The notes beneath the pieces are model-generated. The model ran no database searches and had not been told where the DNA came from. It saw only the letters and a list, made by a program, of their open reading frames with translations. 64,000 nucleotides of DNA, from NCBI GenBank assembly GCA_029237695.1, contig CM055265.1, positions 120,047,078 to 120,111,077 on the forward strand. Direction: 5' to 3'. How positions within the stretch are numbered: the stretch's first letter is position 1; every line of letters starts with the position of its first letter. The position numbers were made by a program, and so were the translations under genes. This document shows, piece after piece, positions 1 through 12,800 of this stretch. The DNA is from Conchocele bisecta (Eukaryota > Mollusca > Bivalvia > Lucinida > Thyasiridae).

Positions 1-224
1 ATAGACCAAAATCAGGGAATGTTTGTCTATATTTTATGGTCACTTTGATCTTAATTGTTTGATGGTTGATTTCTTGATTTGTTTTCCATAAGATAGAAGC
101 AACACAGCAACAACAACATTTGACAAAAATATTGGAGGGCGGGTGAAAATCTCATGGCATTTTTTTCACCCACGGGTGAAAATCTCATGCGACACCGGTT
201 TCACGTCTTATCCGAAAGACCAGT

Positions 225-510
225 GGGTTGGAAATACTATAAAATTGATTGATTATTGGTGTTCAACATCCTATCAACAGCTAAGGTCATTTAAGGCCGT
301 GGCTCCGGTTGGACTCTCGTATTTTACCTGTCCATCGTGAAGGAAATTCCCAAAATTAGAACCCAATATCCTGACCTGGTGTCGGGTCCATTCTACACCA
401 GTCACTTAGCTCCAACCCCAAAAATAATACAATAAATATAGTAATATAAAACCCACAATCTGTGGATTGCAAGTCCGGTGTTCTAACCATAGACCACAAC
501 AGATCCCTGG
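225..510. repeat. Degraded copies of two dispersed repeats
   Basis: Bases 255-440 resemble the GGTTCGATCCC family (ATCAACAGCTAAGGTCA, CCAGTCACTTAG). Bases 449-510 resemble the head of the tRNA-derived SINE on the minus strand. Confidence 0.4.
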
Positions 511-697
511 TTTTTCAATAAATAGAACCTTAAAATCTGTGATGATTTAATATATTTACTAGTATACTTGTTTATTGATTCATAAACTCGGCAGGGTTTC
601 TATGCAATTGGTCAACTTGTTTAACGAGGCTTCGATAGTATACCAACAAAATTTAACGTTAGTCCCACGTATGGATGCATGTACGGACGACGTACGT

Positions 698-1092
698 TTG
701 TTTATTGGTGTTTCACGGCCTATCAACAGCTAAGGCCATTTAAAGCCAGGCCAACAGGTTCGATCCCATATATAACCGGCTGCATTGGGGGGAAAAGCTC
801 AAAATCGGAACAAAATATTTACATTGAAATAAATATATATTCAGCCCTGAAATAAGAATAACCCAACATGGTGCCAGGTACATACCACACAAGTCACTTG
901 GCCCCTTCCCCAAAAAGTAATAGGAATAATCATATTACTCATACAGGGGGTATAACCAGATTAAACCCTCACATACAAGAATGCCAAAGACGTACCGTAC
1001 CGGAGGGCCAAACCAGGTCTCCGTTCGCAATACCGTTAAAGAATCGTGATTGTTAAATTACCCATCGCATTCTCCCACCTGGCACCCACACG
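698..1092 (+). repeat. Dispersed SINE-like repeat (GGTTCGATCCC family)
   Basis: The copy begins TTTGTTTATTGGTG, carries GGTTCGATCCC (a good pol III B-box match) and ends with a CACCTGGCACCCACAC-type tail. Other copies are near 225-440, 4366-4675, 8990-9180, 33781-34176 (minus) and split across 36424-37100. The A-box is not clear, so SINE status is likely but unproven. Confidence 0.55.
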
Positions 1093-1454
1093 TACGTACG
1101 CCAATGTGCCGACTTTATCGCGCTGTCCAAAAGCGAGCGCGACAATAAATATCATTTTAAATCCTCACTTGTGTTTAACATTCTCTATATACCATTCAGA
1201 ATAAACTGTACTTGAATTTTTATGATGGGAGAATAAATCGATAAAGATTACGAGTGGTTTTTGTTCAGTATTTTATTGTTAGATTTTTGGACATACGTAA
1301 ATAATCGAGACTTTGTAAAAAAAACATACAAAAAATCAAGCACATACAGATAATCTTTGACACGATCAAAGTAAGCACTGGCATTAACATAGCCATTATC
1401 CACCACGGACTACAAACTCATCGGATGGTTGAACTATTTAGGCCTCTGGTTGAG

Positions 1455-1732
1455 GTGAGACCTAATATGAGACACGCCAGGTGATTTTGTACCTTCGGAC
1501 ATCTGCGTAATTTCATGAAATACGTTTACAAAATTTACAATATTTTCCGTAAATGACGTCAAAAGTGACAAAATTTTCAGAGTACATGCGGAATATACAT
1601 GTAGTTCCGCATGTACTCTGAAATTTTTGTCAACTTCTGACTTTATTTAGGAAAAATATTGTATTAAAACGTATTTACTGAAATTACGCAAATGTCCGAA
1701 TGTAAAAAATCACATGGCGTGTCTCATATAGG
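1455..1732. mobile_element. Palindromic MITE with GAGACACGCCA ends
   Basis: The ends ATGAGACACGCCA and TGGCGTGTCTCAT are inverted repeats. Arms of at least 130 bp converge on a hairpin at 1576-1622. A related copy is at 10021-10232, in intron 11. No coding capacity was seen. Confidence 0.65.
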
Positions 1733-2708
1733 GTTGGTTATGCTGGTCATAAACATCATTAGGTCCGTTTATTGACATAAAAGCATCGATTATCCCATGG
1801 TCGCAAATGTATCTGGGCCATTGCTGTTCACAGTGTGTCTGCATATATCTGCATATATCTGCATAATGCAATAAATTCAGAAAAGTACCGGTATATATCA
1901 CAAGTCTTAAAGCTATACATCAGATGTTTAAATCATGTCTTGTATAAAACTGCTCTGTCAGAATGGAAATGTAGGGCTTATCAAGACACTACAGAGTTTA
2001 TTCACTTTAGTTTTTACATGCACATAGCAAATGTGCCAACTTATGGCATGATTTACAGAACCTCTCCACCCTCCCAATTAATACACACCATTCAATGTGG
2101 TATAATGATGATGTGTGTATACAAAAGTACACCAAATTGAACACAATCATAGTTTAATGTATTAATTGTGCAAATGGAATTCCTATGGAATGGATTCCCA
2201 AAAGAACAATAGATGGAGACTACAGGCTTGATGAATGTCCCTCAACCCCTAAAAGGTGAAAACAATAAGTAGTCCGTTTTAAATATTTGTTTTTAAGTAA
2301 ACCAGTTTTGGCAGTACACCACACCCTTTCAAGGTGAGAAAAATAAGACAACTTTTTAAATAGTTGTTTTAATTGAAAACGTGTTTTGGCAGAACACTAG
2401 AAGCATCTCACATGAGATGATTCTCATAGGCTGGCAAAGCGCGTTTACCATGCGGAATAAAGAAACAAAATTGAAAACATGCTTTTGGCAACACAAGGGA
2501 GATGATGTGCTGGTAAAGAATGTTTACAATGCAAAATAAAAAAAAGTTTGTGCAAATGCAGACCACTCACTCTTCCCACCCTTTAAAGGCCAATGATGAA
2601 TATATTGAGTTTATAGTATGGGAAAGAAAAGCAATAAATAACAAAGGCTGCACGTGTGAAATAACACAATTCTGTGTTCGAGGCTATAGAGGTCCGGATT
2701 AGGATGCA
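1733..2708. other. Unassigned AT-rich sequence downstream of CCT8
   Basis: The stretch holds two weak copies of a segment ending GTTTTGGCAG (about 2270-2400) and no coding signal. The ORFs here are short and resemble no known family. Confidence 0.4.
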
Positions 2709-2710
2709 CT

Positions 2711-3065
2711 ATAGGAATGAATGGCCTTTTTGTGGAATTTATCGGGGTATAAACTTGGAAAAGTCGCGGGAATACTGGACAAAGGCCGGAAGGCCTCGTC
2801 CAGTATTTCCGCGACTTTTCCAAGTTTATACCCCAATAAATTCCACAAAAAGTCCATTCATTCCTTATAATTCCAGCATTTGAAATAAATTCATCAAGAA
2901 AATGTGTTTATTTTGCGTTTTCTTAAGAATTATTTTAACTTCGCCGGACGGTCACGGAAAGTAGTTCGGCATTGGAGTTTACTGGGATATAAATTTCGGA
3001 CAGAGACTTGCTACGGACCAATCAAATGTTAGGGAATTGTGTATATATTTTTGTGATGGAATTAT
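2711..3065. mobile_element. MITE with central hairpin (GGAATGAATGG family), copy 1
   Basis: The element runs from ATAGGAATGAATGG to GGAATTAT with a strong hairpin at about 2735-2850. Copies are at 3898-4336 and, inverted, at 37663-38000. The inverted copy interrupts another repeat at TA. Confidence 0.7.
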
Positions 3066-3288
3066 ATCTGTATATTTTAATCTGGGACTACATAGTCTGC
3101 TATTTTCCACCTGGAAAGTATACAGAACAAGACTGCTCTGACTGGGTAGGTATCAAACATCAATTGTGACCATTCACATGCGCCGTCTCGGTCGTATATT
3201 ACACGTTACAAGTCACAGTTGTACTTGTGCATTTAGCAGGATCAGGTGTTGGATTCCCAAAAATATCAGAATATGTCATCGGATTCAT

Positions 3289-3294
3289 TTTAAT
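3289..3294 (-). terminator. Candidate polyadenylation hexamer for CCT8
   Basis: The CCT8 strand reads ATTAAA here, about 520 nt past the stop codon. A second ATTAAA lies at 3076-3081. No AATAAA was seen on the gene strand between 3300 and 3814. The choice between the two is not supported by other evidence. Confidence 0.2.
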
Positions 3295-3399
3295 ATGCTA
3301 AATTTTCAAGAATGAAGCCACGGTCATTGTGTTAATGGCACACTTATGACCTACACATATGGCTGCATAGTGAAGCTAGTTGCGACAGCATAGCATGTA

Positions 3400-3620
3400 A
3401 TATCTACAGTACCATCCAAATCATAGACACCATTGTGCTAATCCCGCAGTCGACCGATAAATGGCTGCAATGCACAATTTAGTTTCACGAGCGTAAAACT
3501 GAATATCTACAGTACCATCCTCATAGGCCCAGGAAATTTCAATAATCCCACAATTTATGTTCGACTGCGACAGAGACGCTACCCTAACACTGAATATCTA
3601 CAGTACCATGGATTAAGATT
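3400..3620 (+). repeat. Three spaced copies of GAATATCTACAGTACCAT
   Basis: The 17-18 base word recurs at about 3400, 3502 and 3593 with unrelated sequence between. It lies within the probable CCT8 3' UTR or just beyond. Confidence 0.5.
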
Positions 3621-3814
3621 TGGATAGTAATGTAGAGATAGTCCAGTAGATATTCGGAGTTAAACTGAAGATTTGGCCGGCACTAGATATTGCGAGTGAT
3701 GTCGAGATTCGGACGGTATTGTAGAAATTCCGAGTCACGCTGTCGTAACTGCAGAGAAGCACACTAAAGTCGTTCACTAATGTCGGCGCGGTGAGACAGC
3801 TACTGGAGCACTGT

Positions 3815-3883
3815 TCAGTCCTCGTCGTCTCTGCCGCCACCACCCTTGGGCTTCGGTCCACCTGCTGCCTTCGCCATGATGAT
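3815..3883 (-). CDS. CCT8: CCT8 exon 16 (residues 524-545 and stop)
   Basis: The last coding exon gives [13 protein letters not shown], a Gly/Arg/Asp/Glu tail GGGGRDDED and TGA. The IIMAKPAGGPK-like start and acidic tail are typical of theta. Only about 15 nt of non-repeat intron separate its acceptor (TTTTTTCCAG) from a MITE at 3898. Confidence 0.94.
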   Translation of the reverse strand: MIMAKAAGGPKPKGGGGRDDED

Positions 3884-6800
3884 CTGGAAAAAAGTGTATA
3901 GGAATGAATGTCCTTTTTGTGGAATTTATCGGGGTATAAACTTGGAAAAGTCGCGGGAATACTGGACGAAGCGATAAAAAATTACAATTTTCGAACAAAA
4001 ATCAAAAAAAAAAAGAAGATTTTTTGTTTTGTTTTTTCATGTTTTTTTTTCGAAAATTGTAATTTGTTTAAGGCCTCGTCCAGTATTCCGGCGTCTTTTC
4101 CAAGTTTATATCCCCGATAAATTCCACAAAAAGGCCATTCATTCCATATAATTCCAGCATTTGAAATAAATTCATCAAGAAAATGTATTTTCCGTTTTCT
4201 TACAAATTATTTTAACTGCACCTCACGGTTACGGAAAGTAGTTCGGGAGTTTACTGGGATATAAATTTTGGACAGACTTGCTACGGGCCAATCAAATGTT
4301 AAGGAATTGTGTAAATATTTTTGTGCTGGAATTATAAAGTGATGGTTTAACGTCCCTCCCAACAACAGCTAGTTTGTTTGTTTATTAGTGTTTAACGGCC
4401 TATCAACAGCTATTAAGGTCATGTAAGGCCGGGCAAACGGGTTCGATCCCATTTTAACCTGCTGCATTGGGGGGAAAATCCCAAAATCAGCCTTACCCTA
4501 AAATAGGATTATGAATATCGTAATACTCACATAAGGGATATAACCAGATTCAACTGTCGCATACAAAATGCCAAAGACGTATGTGAGGGCCAAACCAGGT
4601 CATTAGTCGGGATTCCGGTAAGGATGAACCCTGATCGTTAAATTACCCATAGCGTGCTCCCACCTGCCACCCACACCAACAGCTAGGGTCATATAGACAG
4701 GACCACAGTAAAGTCTCATCCGACAGACCAGTGGGATGAAAATACTATGAACGTATTTTTTATGTCTACGGCGAGGTTTGAACCCACAATCTCCGGATTG
4801 GAAGTCTATCGCCTAGGCCACAATCCATCCTGGAACGATTTACTTGATTGATTGGGCTTTTACATCCGTTCCACAGCAGATACACATGCTCCGGCATGGG
4901 GGAGCCCCATACAATCAGCACTGAAGTTACAATTAATATTTTCAGCACTGAAAGACAGTGATCTAGTGCAGTCAATTTATTTTTCCCAAAATGCATTATT
5001 TCATATAGAACCACTGCATATATTTGATGATTAGAAGTATGCAGAATTATTATACTGAATTTATTACATTATCACAGCCAAAATGGCTGTGATAATGTAA
5101 TAAATTCAATATAATAAAAATTAATAAATTTATCCTAAAATTGAAAATTTCTCCCTCAAAGTATACTTTGCCAGAAAAGTATACTTTGCAATGTTGGTGA
5201 AATAGGCTACTGATCACTTGGCTCCAGCTGCGAAACCCTGAAAGGTTCACCATTAAGATGCGAGTCCTGGAGAAGAATTCATAAGCTTCTAGAAAGCTTG
5301 TTTTATAATCCTGTTTATGTATCCTACTATCGTGGTATGTATGTATACATGTTCATCTGCATAATGAAATGAAATAAAATATTGTTTAAATCAAGATGCC
5401 AGTCATTGAAGATTGGTTCATCGCTAAGATACACATATGCTCCCTACTGCCCGTGTCGGAGTTTAACAGTCTAGCAACAGCTAAGGTGACACACAGAAGG
5501 GGCCAGGGGGTTTAGAGTGTCATCCAAAATATGCGTCACAAACGCAAAGAAAATGGAATATCCTCAGCACTAAATGTGTCAATTATGCAATACAATAGCC
5601 AGAAGTTGATACAAACCTGATCAACTTTGAGAACGGTACAGGCGGCGGCCGTGGCAAACTTGATGCCCCAGTACTTGGCGAGGTAGAGGTCAAAGATTCC
5701 CTTCTCCACAGTGTCTACTGTCGCCGCACCGTGCACCTATGGGGAATAGGGAAATGCAGAGCGTGTTACCATGTAAGGCGAGGCTATGAAACGGGTAATA
5801 ATTCTGAGGCTTGCACCTGTGAGGATAGGCAATATTATTGGACTGGTGTCTCTTGTGACCAAGATTATCAGCCAATGCTAGAAATAATATGGGGGCTTGT
5901 CAAAGAATTGCTACCATTACCGAGGTGAAGCTTGATAAACTAGAGACAATAGTCGCATGTTTTATTCACTAATGTGTCCACTGTCATCACAACATGGGGC
6001 ATAGGGAATATCGAGTAAACGTCTCTCAGCTATGCTAGGACAGGCAGGAATTCTATCTATGGCTTGCCAAAGAAATAGAATTGCTGCTGTAGTAAAGCCT
6101 GATAAACTTGATAAAAAATATACATTTGAGTTAATATACATATTTGCTTTTGAATGGAATTGTGCGTCTTTGTTTTTGAATTCAGATTTACCATGAATTA
6201 GCATTTGTGATTTGCTGGCCTCAGCCTTTACTCTGTCAATACAGAACTATTAACTGGCAAGAAAATCCACAATTGTTTCCAAATCCAAAATTATACATAG
6301 TTCCCACATGAGCTAATGTGACATCGAGTAGTCTCCCTTGTCCGCCATCTTTGTAGGCAAAACTAAATGTAACAGGAGAAATATGTTGACTATAAATACT
6401 CAGATATGAATTTTAATGCTTTAACAAATATATTTTGTTCAAACAAATCATAAATGGAAAGACGACTGCTTTTTGTTGCGTGCAAAATTTAATAATTCCG
6501 AAAATGGGATTATTTCCACTATTTGTCTGTAGATGGAATATTGCCTCCCAAAATGGCCGACAGTGTTTACCTGTATCCAACAAAGGGAAGTTCTGGGAAC
6601 TATGTATTAACTCTTTGCATGCTAGCACCGAAAATATCCGCCAAACGAATTGGGAGTATGTGTTTTATTTCTCTGTAAATATGTCTTGAAATTTCATTAG
6701 AATTGTGTCCGATTGTGTCCTCCGGACACAATTCTAATGAAATTCCAAGACATATTCATGACATTTATAAGGAGAAATAAAAGAAAATATAATGAATTGT

Positions 6801-9800
6801 CATCTGCTATTTTTGAACTATTTATAGCCCACAAATTTCCCAGCATGCAAAGTTAACTATAATTAAAAAATGTTTATCTGCACCAACTGTAATAAAACCA
6901 AGAAAGGTACGATGAGTTTCTGACACTGTTTACAAATGCACGTTAACAGTGTGAAGTCTTAGACCGCTACACACAACAATTGTCGTCTGCTGCTGCTTAT
7001 ATATCTAGCCTAATTTCTCAATAAAAACGTGTTTTGACAATGGAAATGATTCTGAAGTGCCGTCAAAGCATGTTGTAAATTATTCTAAAGTGCTGTCAAA
7101 GCATGTTTTTGATGATAAAAATGGAAAATAAAAATAACAGACGACAAAAAAGATAGCGGTGTAAGGGTTAACACAGAAACTAATGACAAATAGATTCATT
7201 GATTTCAACATTATTTTCAAGCAGAAAGCAACAATGTTACGTACCTCAATATCTACACCCTCGTTCTTCTTTCCATCCTGATGAGCAGCATACAACAGAG
7301 ACAGCACTTCCGTGGACTACAAGAAGAATTGATGACAAAATTGGGTTACGTCAAGTAGTTTAACCATTTCACCCCCCAGTAACGAGTCGGCTCGTCACGA
7401 TTTGCACACATTGAGATCGTGATTTCTACTGTTGAAACGGTTCAAAATAGGTCCACATGTGATACTTTAGTCTATGGTCTACAATTCCTGGCATTTCTTG
7501 GGATTTGGTGTCCATAACACATCAGCCGATGAACAAATGTTGAAACTTGGTGCAAATACACTAGAAACCTGTATTACAAAGCTATATTGTTGGAATAATG
7601 TCACATTCACCTTTAATAGGTCCAATCAATTATCGCATACAGGTACATTATCAATCATGGTGATATTTACGATTTCGACCAAACTTGACAAGAAATCAGT
7701 GATGGAAGACTGATGGAAGACTACCTTTAAAGGAGAAAAACTTTCACACAAAGTTCCAAGTCATTAGACATTGAGCACAGGGGCTGGCTGCACAGGTGAG
7801 CTATAATTTATAATGAAAATATGGATGATGACAACAAATAAGTACATGGATCTGGGGTCCGTTTCACTAAACGTTGTACGACATATTGTACAACAAGTGC
7901 ATATTTAGGATCGTCTGGAAATTTCAATGGATGGATTTACATTTATTGAGCATAGGCTGCATAAGCAGCCTATGCTCAATAAATGTAAATCCAATAATTG
8001 TTTACAAGAAAACATTGTTAATGTGAAATTTACATAACATCATAATTTTGCACTTGCGAACATTTTAGTTGTACGAAGTTTAGTGAAACGGGCCCCTGGC
8101 GTTTCCAGACAACCCCACATACGGTAATCAAAACAGTAGGTAGCCAAAAACTAACGCAATCTCGACAGACAAACAGGGTGGCCACTATATGTACCCCAAA
8201 TTTCATTTTTGATTAGATAAAACTATAAATCTTATAATTCTAGTTTTTTATAGTAACTAAATGTTGTAAGATCTTTTTAAATGTGGTTATGCAGAAAGCA
8301 TCATAGTTTATTAACTTACCTTAGTACCAGCGTTCTCTGCGATAGTTTTTGGAACAACTTCGAGAGCTTCAGCAAATTTCTTAATTGCATACTGTTCTAA
8401 ACCTGGCGTGCTCTGAAATTAGAAAAATATTTGCCCGATTGTTAAACCATCCAAGTTAGTTCTATGTTTCTCTACTTGGGAAATGAAATGGTAATTTGCT
8501 TTCTCGATTACCTCCCTTCACAGTTGCTAATAACAGAGTGAAAATGAGCTAGGGCGGTCGTAACCACGGTCGCATGTCGCGTTAAGACAGAGGGTCATTT
8601 AATACAGTCCAGTTATATAGCAAATAATGTCCGGCGGACCAAGATACGGTTGTATAAGACAAGAGTCGTTTCAAAGGCTGTCTAGACTGTATATCATATT
8701 TAGACCAATCGCTGACAAATTATTCAAGAGATCAGGATTAATATTTACATGGGTCCGAAATGAAATAAGCCTTGTTTTGTTAGAAAAGCAGAATGGGCTT
8801 ACTATCCCAGCAACAGCTCAAGTCATATTTATAAAGACGGATCCTCGGCTCCAGTCTCATCCGAAATACCAGTGGATGGAAATATCATGAATACACAGGC
8901 ACAGGGGGGCTAAACACACGACCTACGATAATAAAGACCAATGCTCCATCACTAGATTATCAACCCACACAGTTGATTTGATTAAATAATTGGTGTTTAA
9001 CGGCCTACCAACAGCTAAAGTAATGAAAGGCCTGGACAACCCACAGACCAGGTAGTTTTGTTAGAATGTGGCCAATATGTTTGTTTGTTTATTGGTGTTT
9101 AATGGCTAAGGTCATGCAAGGCCGGGCAAACAGGTTAGATCCCGTTTTAACCTGCTACATTGGGGGGGAAATTATCTGAACAGAAAATTTTGGTATATCA
9201 GTAGTCAAGGTGAATTATATTGTGGCTGTGACTGGAGAAATGGGGGTTATGGGTTTTGCGACCAGTGTAGATCCAGATCAGCCTGTGCATCAGCACAGTC
9301 TGATCAGGATCTGCACTGTTCGCAATGTCATCAATGAAACACCCATTATGCTTCTAACAAGTAATATTGATGGTTATCAGGCTACAGGGGTGTGCTATTT
9401 GATCACGAGCTACACTGGTCGCGAATCCCGTAAGCCCCATTTCTCCAGTCACAGCCTCTATTGTGAACAGAAACACCCACCTCTCCGAGCGTGGTGATCT
9501 GTTTAGCCAGTTCTATCTCAGTGGCCCCGCCCCCCGGCACTAGCCGACAATCCTGCAATGGAACACAGACAGGCGGTCATTGATCAGTAGCCGATTTCAC
9601 CAACATTGCAAAGTATACTTTGAGGGAGTAATCATTTATTTTTTCCTGAAATGCATTATTTCATATAGAACTTACGACTGCATATATTTGATGATTAAAA
9701 GTATGCAGAATTATTATACTGAATTTATTACATTATCACAGCCAAAATGGCTGTGATAATGTAATAAATTCAGTATAATAAAAAATAATAAATTTATGCT

Positions 9801-12800
9801 AAAATTGAAAATTTCTCCCTCAAAGTATACTTTGCTAGAAAAGTATACTTTGCAATGTTGGTGAAATAGACTACAGGAGACTAGCTATACATTGATCGAA
9901 TACACGTTGACCAATAATAAAGGGTTGTATCAGGCATTGACAGCGAGACAATGTAAAGGGCACCAACCTCTGTACAAAACACACCCAAGGGAAGACACAA
10001 AACTGGGCTGGGCTGATTTGGATATAAAATGAGACACGCCATGTTTCGTGAAATACATTTACAAAATTTACAATATTTTCCGTAAATGGTAATTTTGTAT
10101 GTACATGTACTCTGAAATTTTTTGTCAACTTTTGACTTCATTTAGGAGAAAAATAAGTTTTGTAAACATATTTAATGAAATTACGCAGATGTCCGAATGG
10201 TTAAAAATCGCATGGCATGTCTGAAATATGGGCCGTTACAGAGAAGGGTTGTAGAGAAGTGGCTTTTTGCGGAGGTTCGACTACCACAATCTGAATTAGA
10301 TAACATTTTCGCTGACATTTCATCTGTCTAACGATGGCAGTTATGTTACCGAATGATGTCGTGTAATGACGAAACGTAAACAAGCCCACGTTCGTTTCAG
10401 TGGAATGAACATTACACTTGCCATTTCATATTAAATATAAAATGTTACCCAATAAATGGAATACCAGACTAGTGCCTTTTGGTATCAAGCTTATCAGTAG
10501 CCGATTTCATCAAAATTGCAAAGTATACTTATCTAGCAAAGTATACTTTGAGGGAGTAATCATTTATTTTTCCCGAAATGCATTGTCATATAGAACTAAC
10601 ATCTATTTCATGATTAAAAGTATCCAGAATTATTATACTGAATTTATTACATTATCACAGCCAAAATTAATGTAATAAATTCAGTATAATAAAAATTAAT
10701 AAATTTATCATCAAATTAAAAATTTCTCCCTCAAAGTATACTTTGCTAGAAAAGTATACTTTGCAATGTTGGTGAAATAGGCTACAGGTTCGGCTAGGAA
10801 ACAGTTGGATTTCCCCGACAAACCTTGGAATTCCTACAGGTTTCCTAGCATTGTCTGACAAAACTTGATATCAAGTCTCTGGCCAAGTATCTAGCCAGTC
10901 CAGTATCAGATTCATTCCAACTTTTGATTAATAGTAATATGCTAGGCATGTTGCTATGCAAACATTCCAAAATAATAGGAGAAATTCCGTCAATATTGTA
11001 TCTGAATTTTTACAGATATCACAGAAATCAAATTCGGAAAATATCTATGTTATATTATGTGTTAATGACTTACTCGCGTCAAGACCTTGAATGTGTTGAC
11101 TCCATCGTTAATTGCCCGTTCCATATCATCCATGATGTTGTCTGTTGAGCCACGAATCATGATCGTAGTAATGGCGGTCTCTTCTTTCTCTGTGAATGTT
11201 CATCAATTGATGTTGATCGACTGGGGTTTACTTCCATTCAACAACAAGGTTTTACAAATACAGTGCAGTGGAACCTCTCTAAACTGGACATTATTTGAAC
11301 ACAAATGTAGGCAATTTTGATGGCGGTTCAGTAACTTATCGCCGATGGCATTGTCTGTTCTTGATCACATAGCATTGAAGCATGCAATTGGAATGGAATG
11401 GTGCTTAACGTCCCATCAACACAAAAGAGTATCATTTAAGGCCAAGCAATGTAGATGAAGAATAACAAGAAACGAGGCAAAGCCACGAAGGCCAGGTTTT
11501 TTCCAAGCATAGACACTTGGATAACATAATTATACCCACTTTTTGTAGACTAGATGGCCGTGGCCTGCATGTCGCACCTTGGGGCGAGGCATGGACACTA
11601 AAAAAATAGATATAGTAGATGGAAAAACTTTAAACAAAAAACTTTAACCGGACACACGGACGAACGGACGGACGTATGCCAAAATGCAGACGATATCGCG
11701 CTTTCCGCAAGCAGGTGTGACAATGATGATAAACACCCATGTGAAGTATCAAGGTATTGGGTGAAGCAGTTGCAGAGATATAGTACACGAAAAAACTTTA
11801 ACAAAAAAATTCAAAGTAATTTGAACTTGACATAGGGCACAGGATCGCGCTTTCCGCAAGCAGGTGCGACAATGATGATAAACACCCATGTGAAGTATCA
11901 AGGTATTGGGTGAAGCAGTTGCAGAGATATAGTACACGAAAAAACTTTAACAAAAAAATTCAAAGTAATTTGACCTTGACATTGGGCACAGGATCGCGCT
12001 TTCCGCAAGCAGGTGCAACAATGATGATAAAAACACCCATGTGAAGTATCAAGGTATTGGTTGAAGCAGTTGCAGAGATATAGTACACGAAAAAACTTTA
12101 ACAAAAAAATTCAAAAGTAATTTGACCTTGACATTGGGCACAGGATCGCGCTTTCCGCAAGCAGGTGCGACAATGATGATAAACACCCATGTGAAGTATC
12201 AAGGTATTGGGTGAAGCAGTTGCAGAGATATATACACGAAAAAAACTTTCAACAAAAAAATTCAAAGTAATTTGACCTTGACATTGGGCACAGGACGCGC
12301 TTTCCGCAAGCGGTGCGACAATGATGATAAACACCCATGTGAAGTATCAAGTACTGGGGTGAAGCAGTTACAAGAGATATTTGTACACGAAAAAACTTTA
12401 ACAAAAAATTCAAAGTAATTTGACCTTGACATTGGGCACGGATCGCGCTTTCCGCAAGCAGGTGCGACAATGATGATAAACACATGTGAAGTATCAGGTA
12501 CTGGGTGAAGCAGTTGCAGAGATATAGTACACGAAAAAAACTTTAACAAAAAAAATCAAAGTAATTTGACCTTGACATTGGGCACAGGGGCCGCACGGTT
12601 GGGGGTTAGAATGAAAATATGGATGATGATAAACACCCATGTGAAGTTTCAAGGTAATGGGCGAAGCAGTTGCAGAGATATAGTATAACGAAAAAGTTTT
12701 AACCAAAAAACTCTAACCAGACGTACGTTAAAAAGTTAACGTTGGAAATGGCTAAGTCAATTACGTAGAAATAATAGGTGAAGGTAAAAAAATGGTCACA

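Noticed and set aside
11598..12706. Series of 62-95 aa minus-strand ORFs
   Set aside because: They repeat the same peptide with frameshifts because they translate the 150-bp tandem unit.
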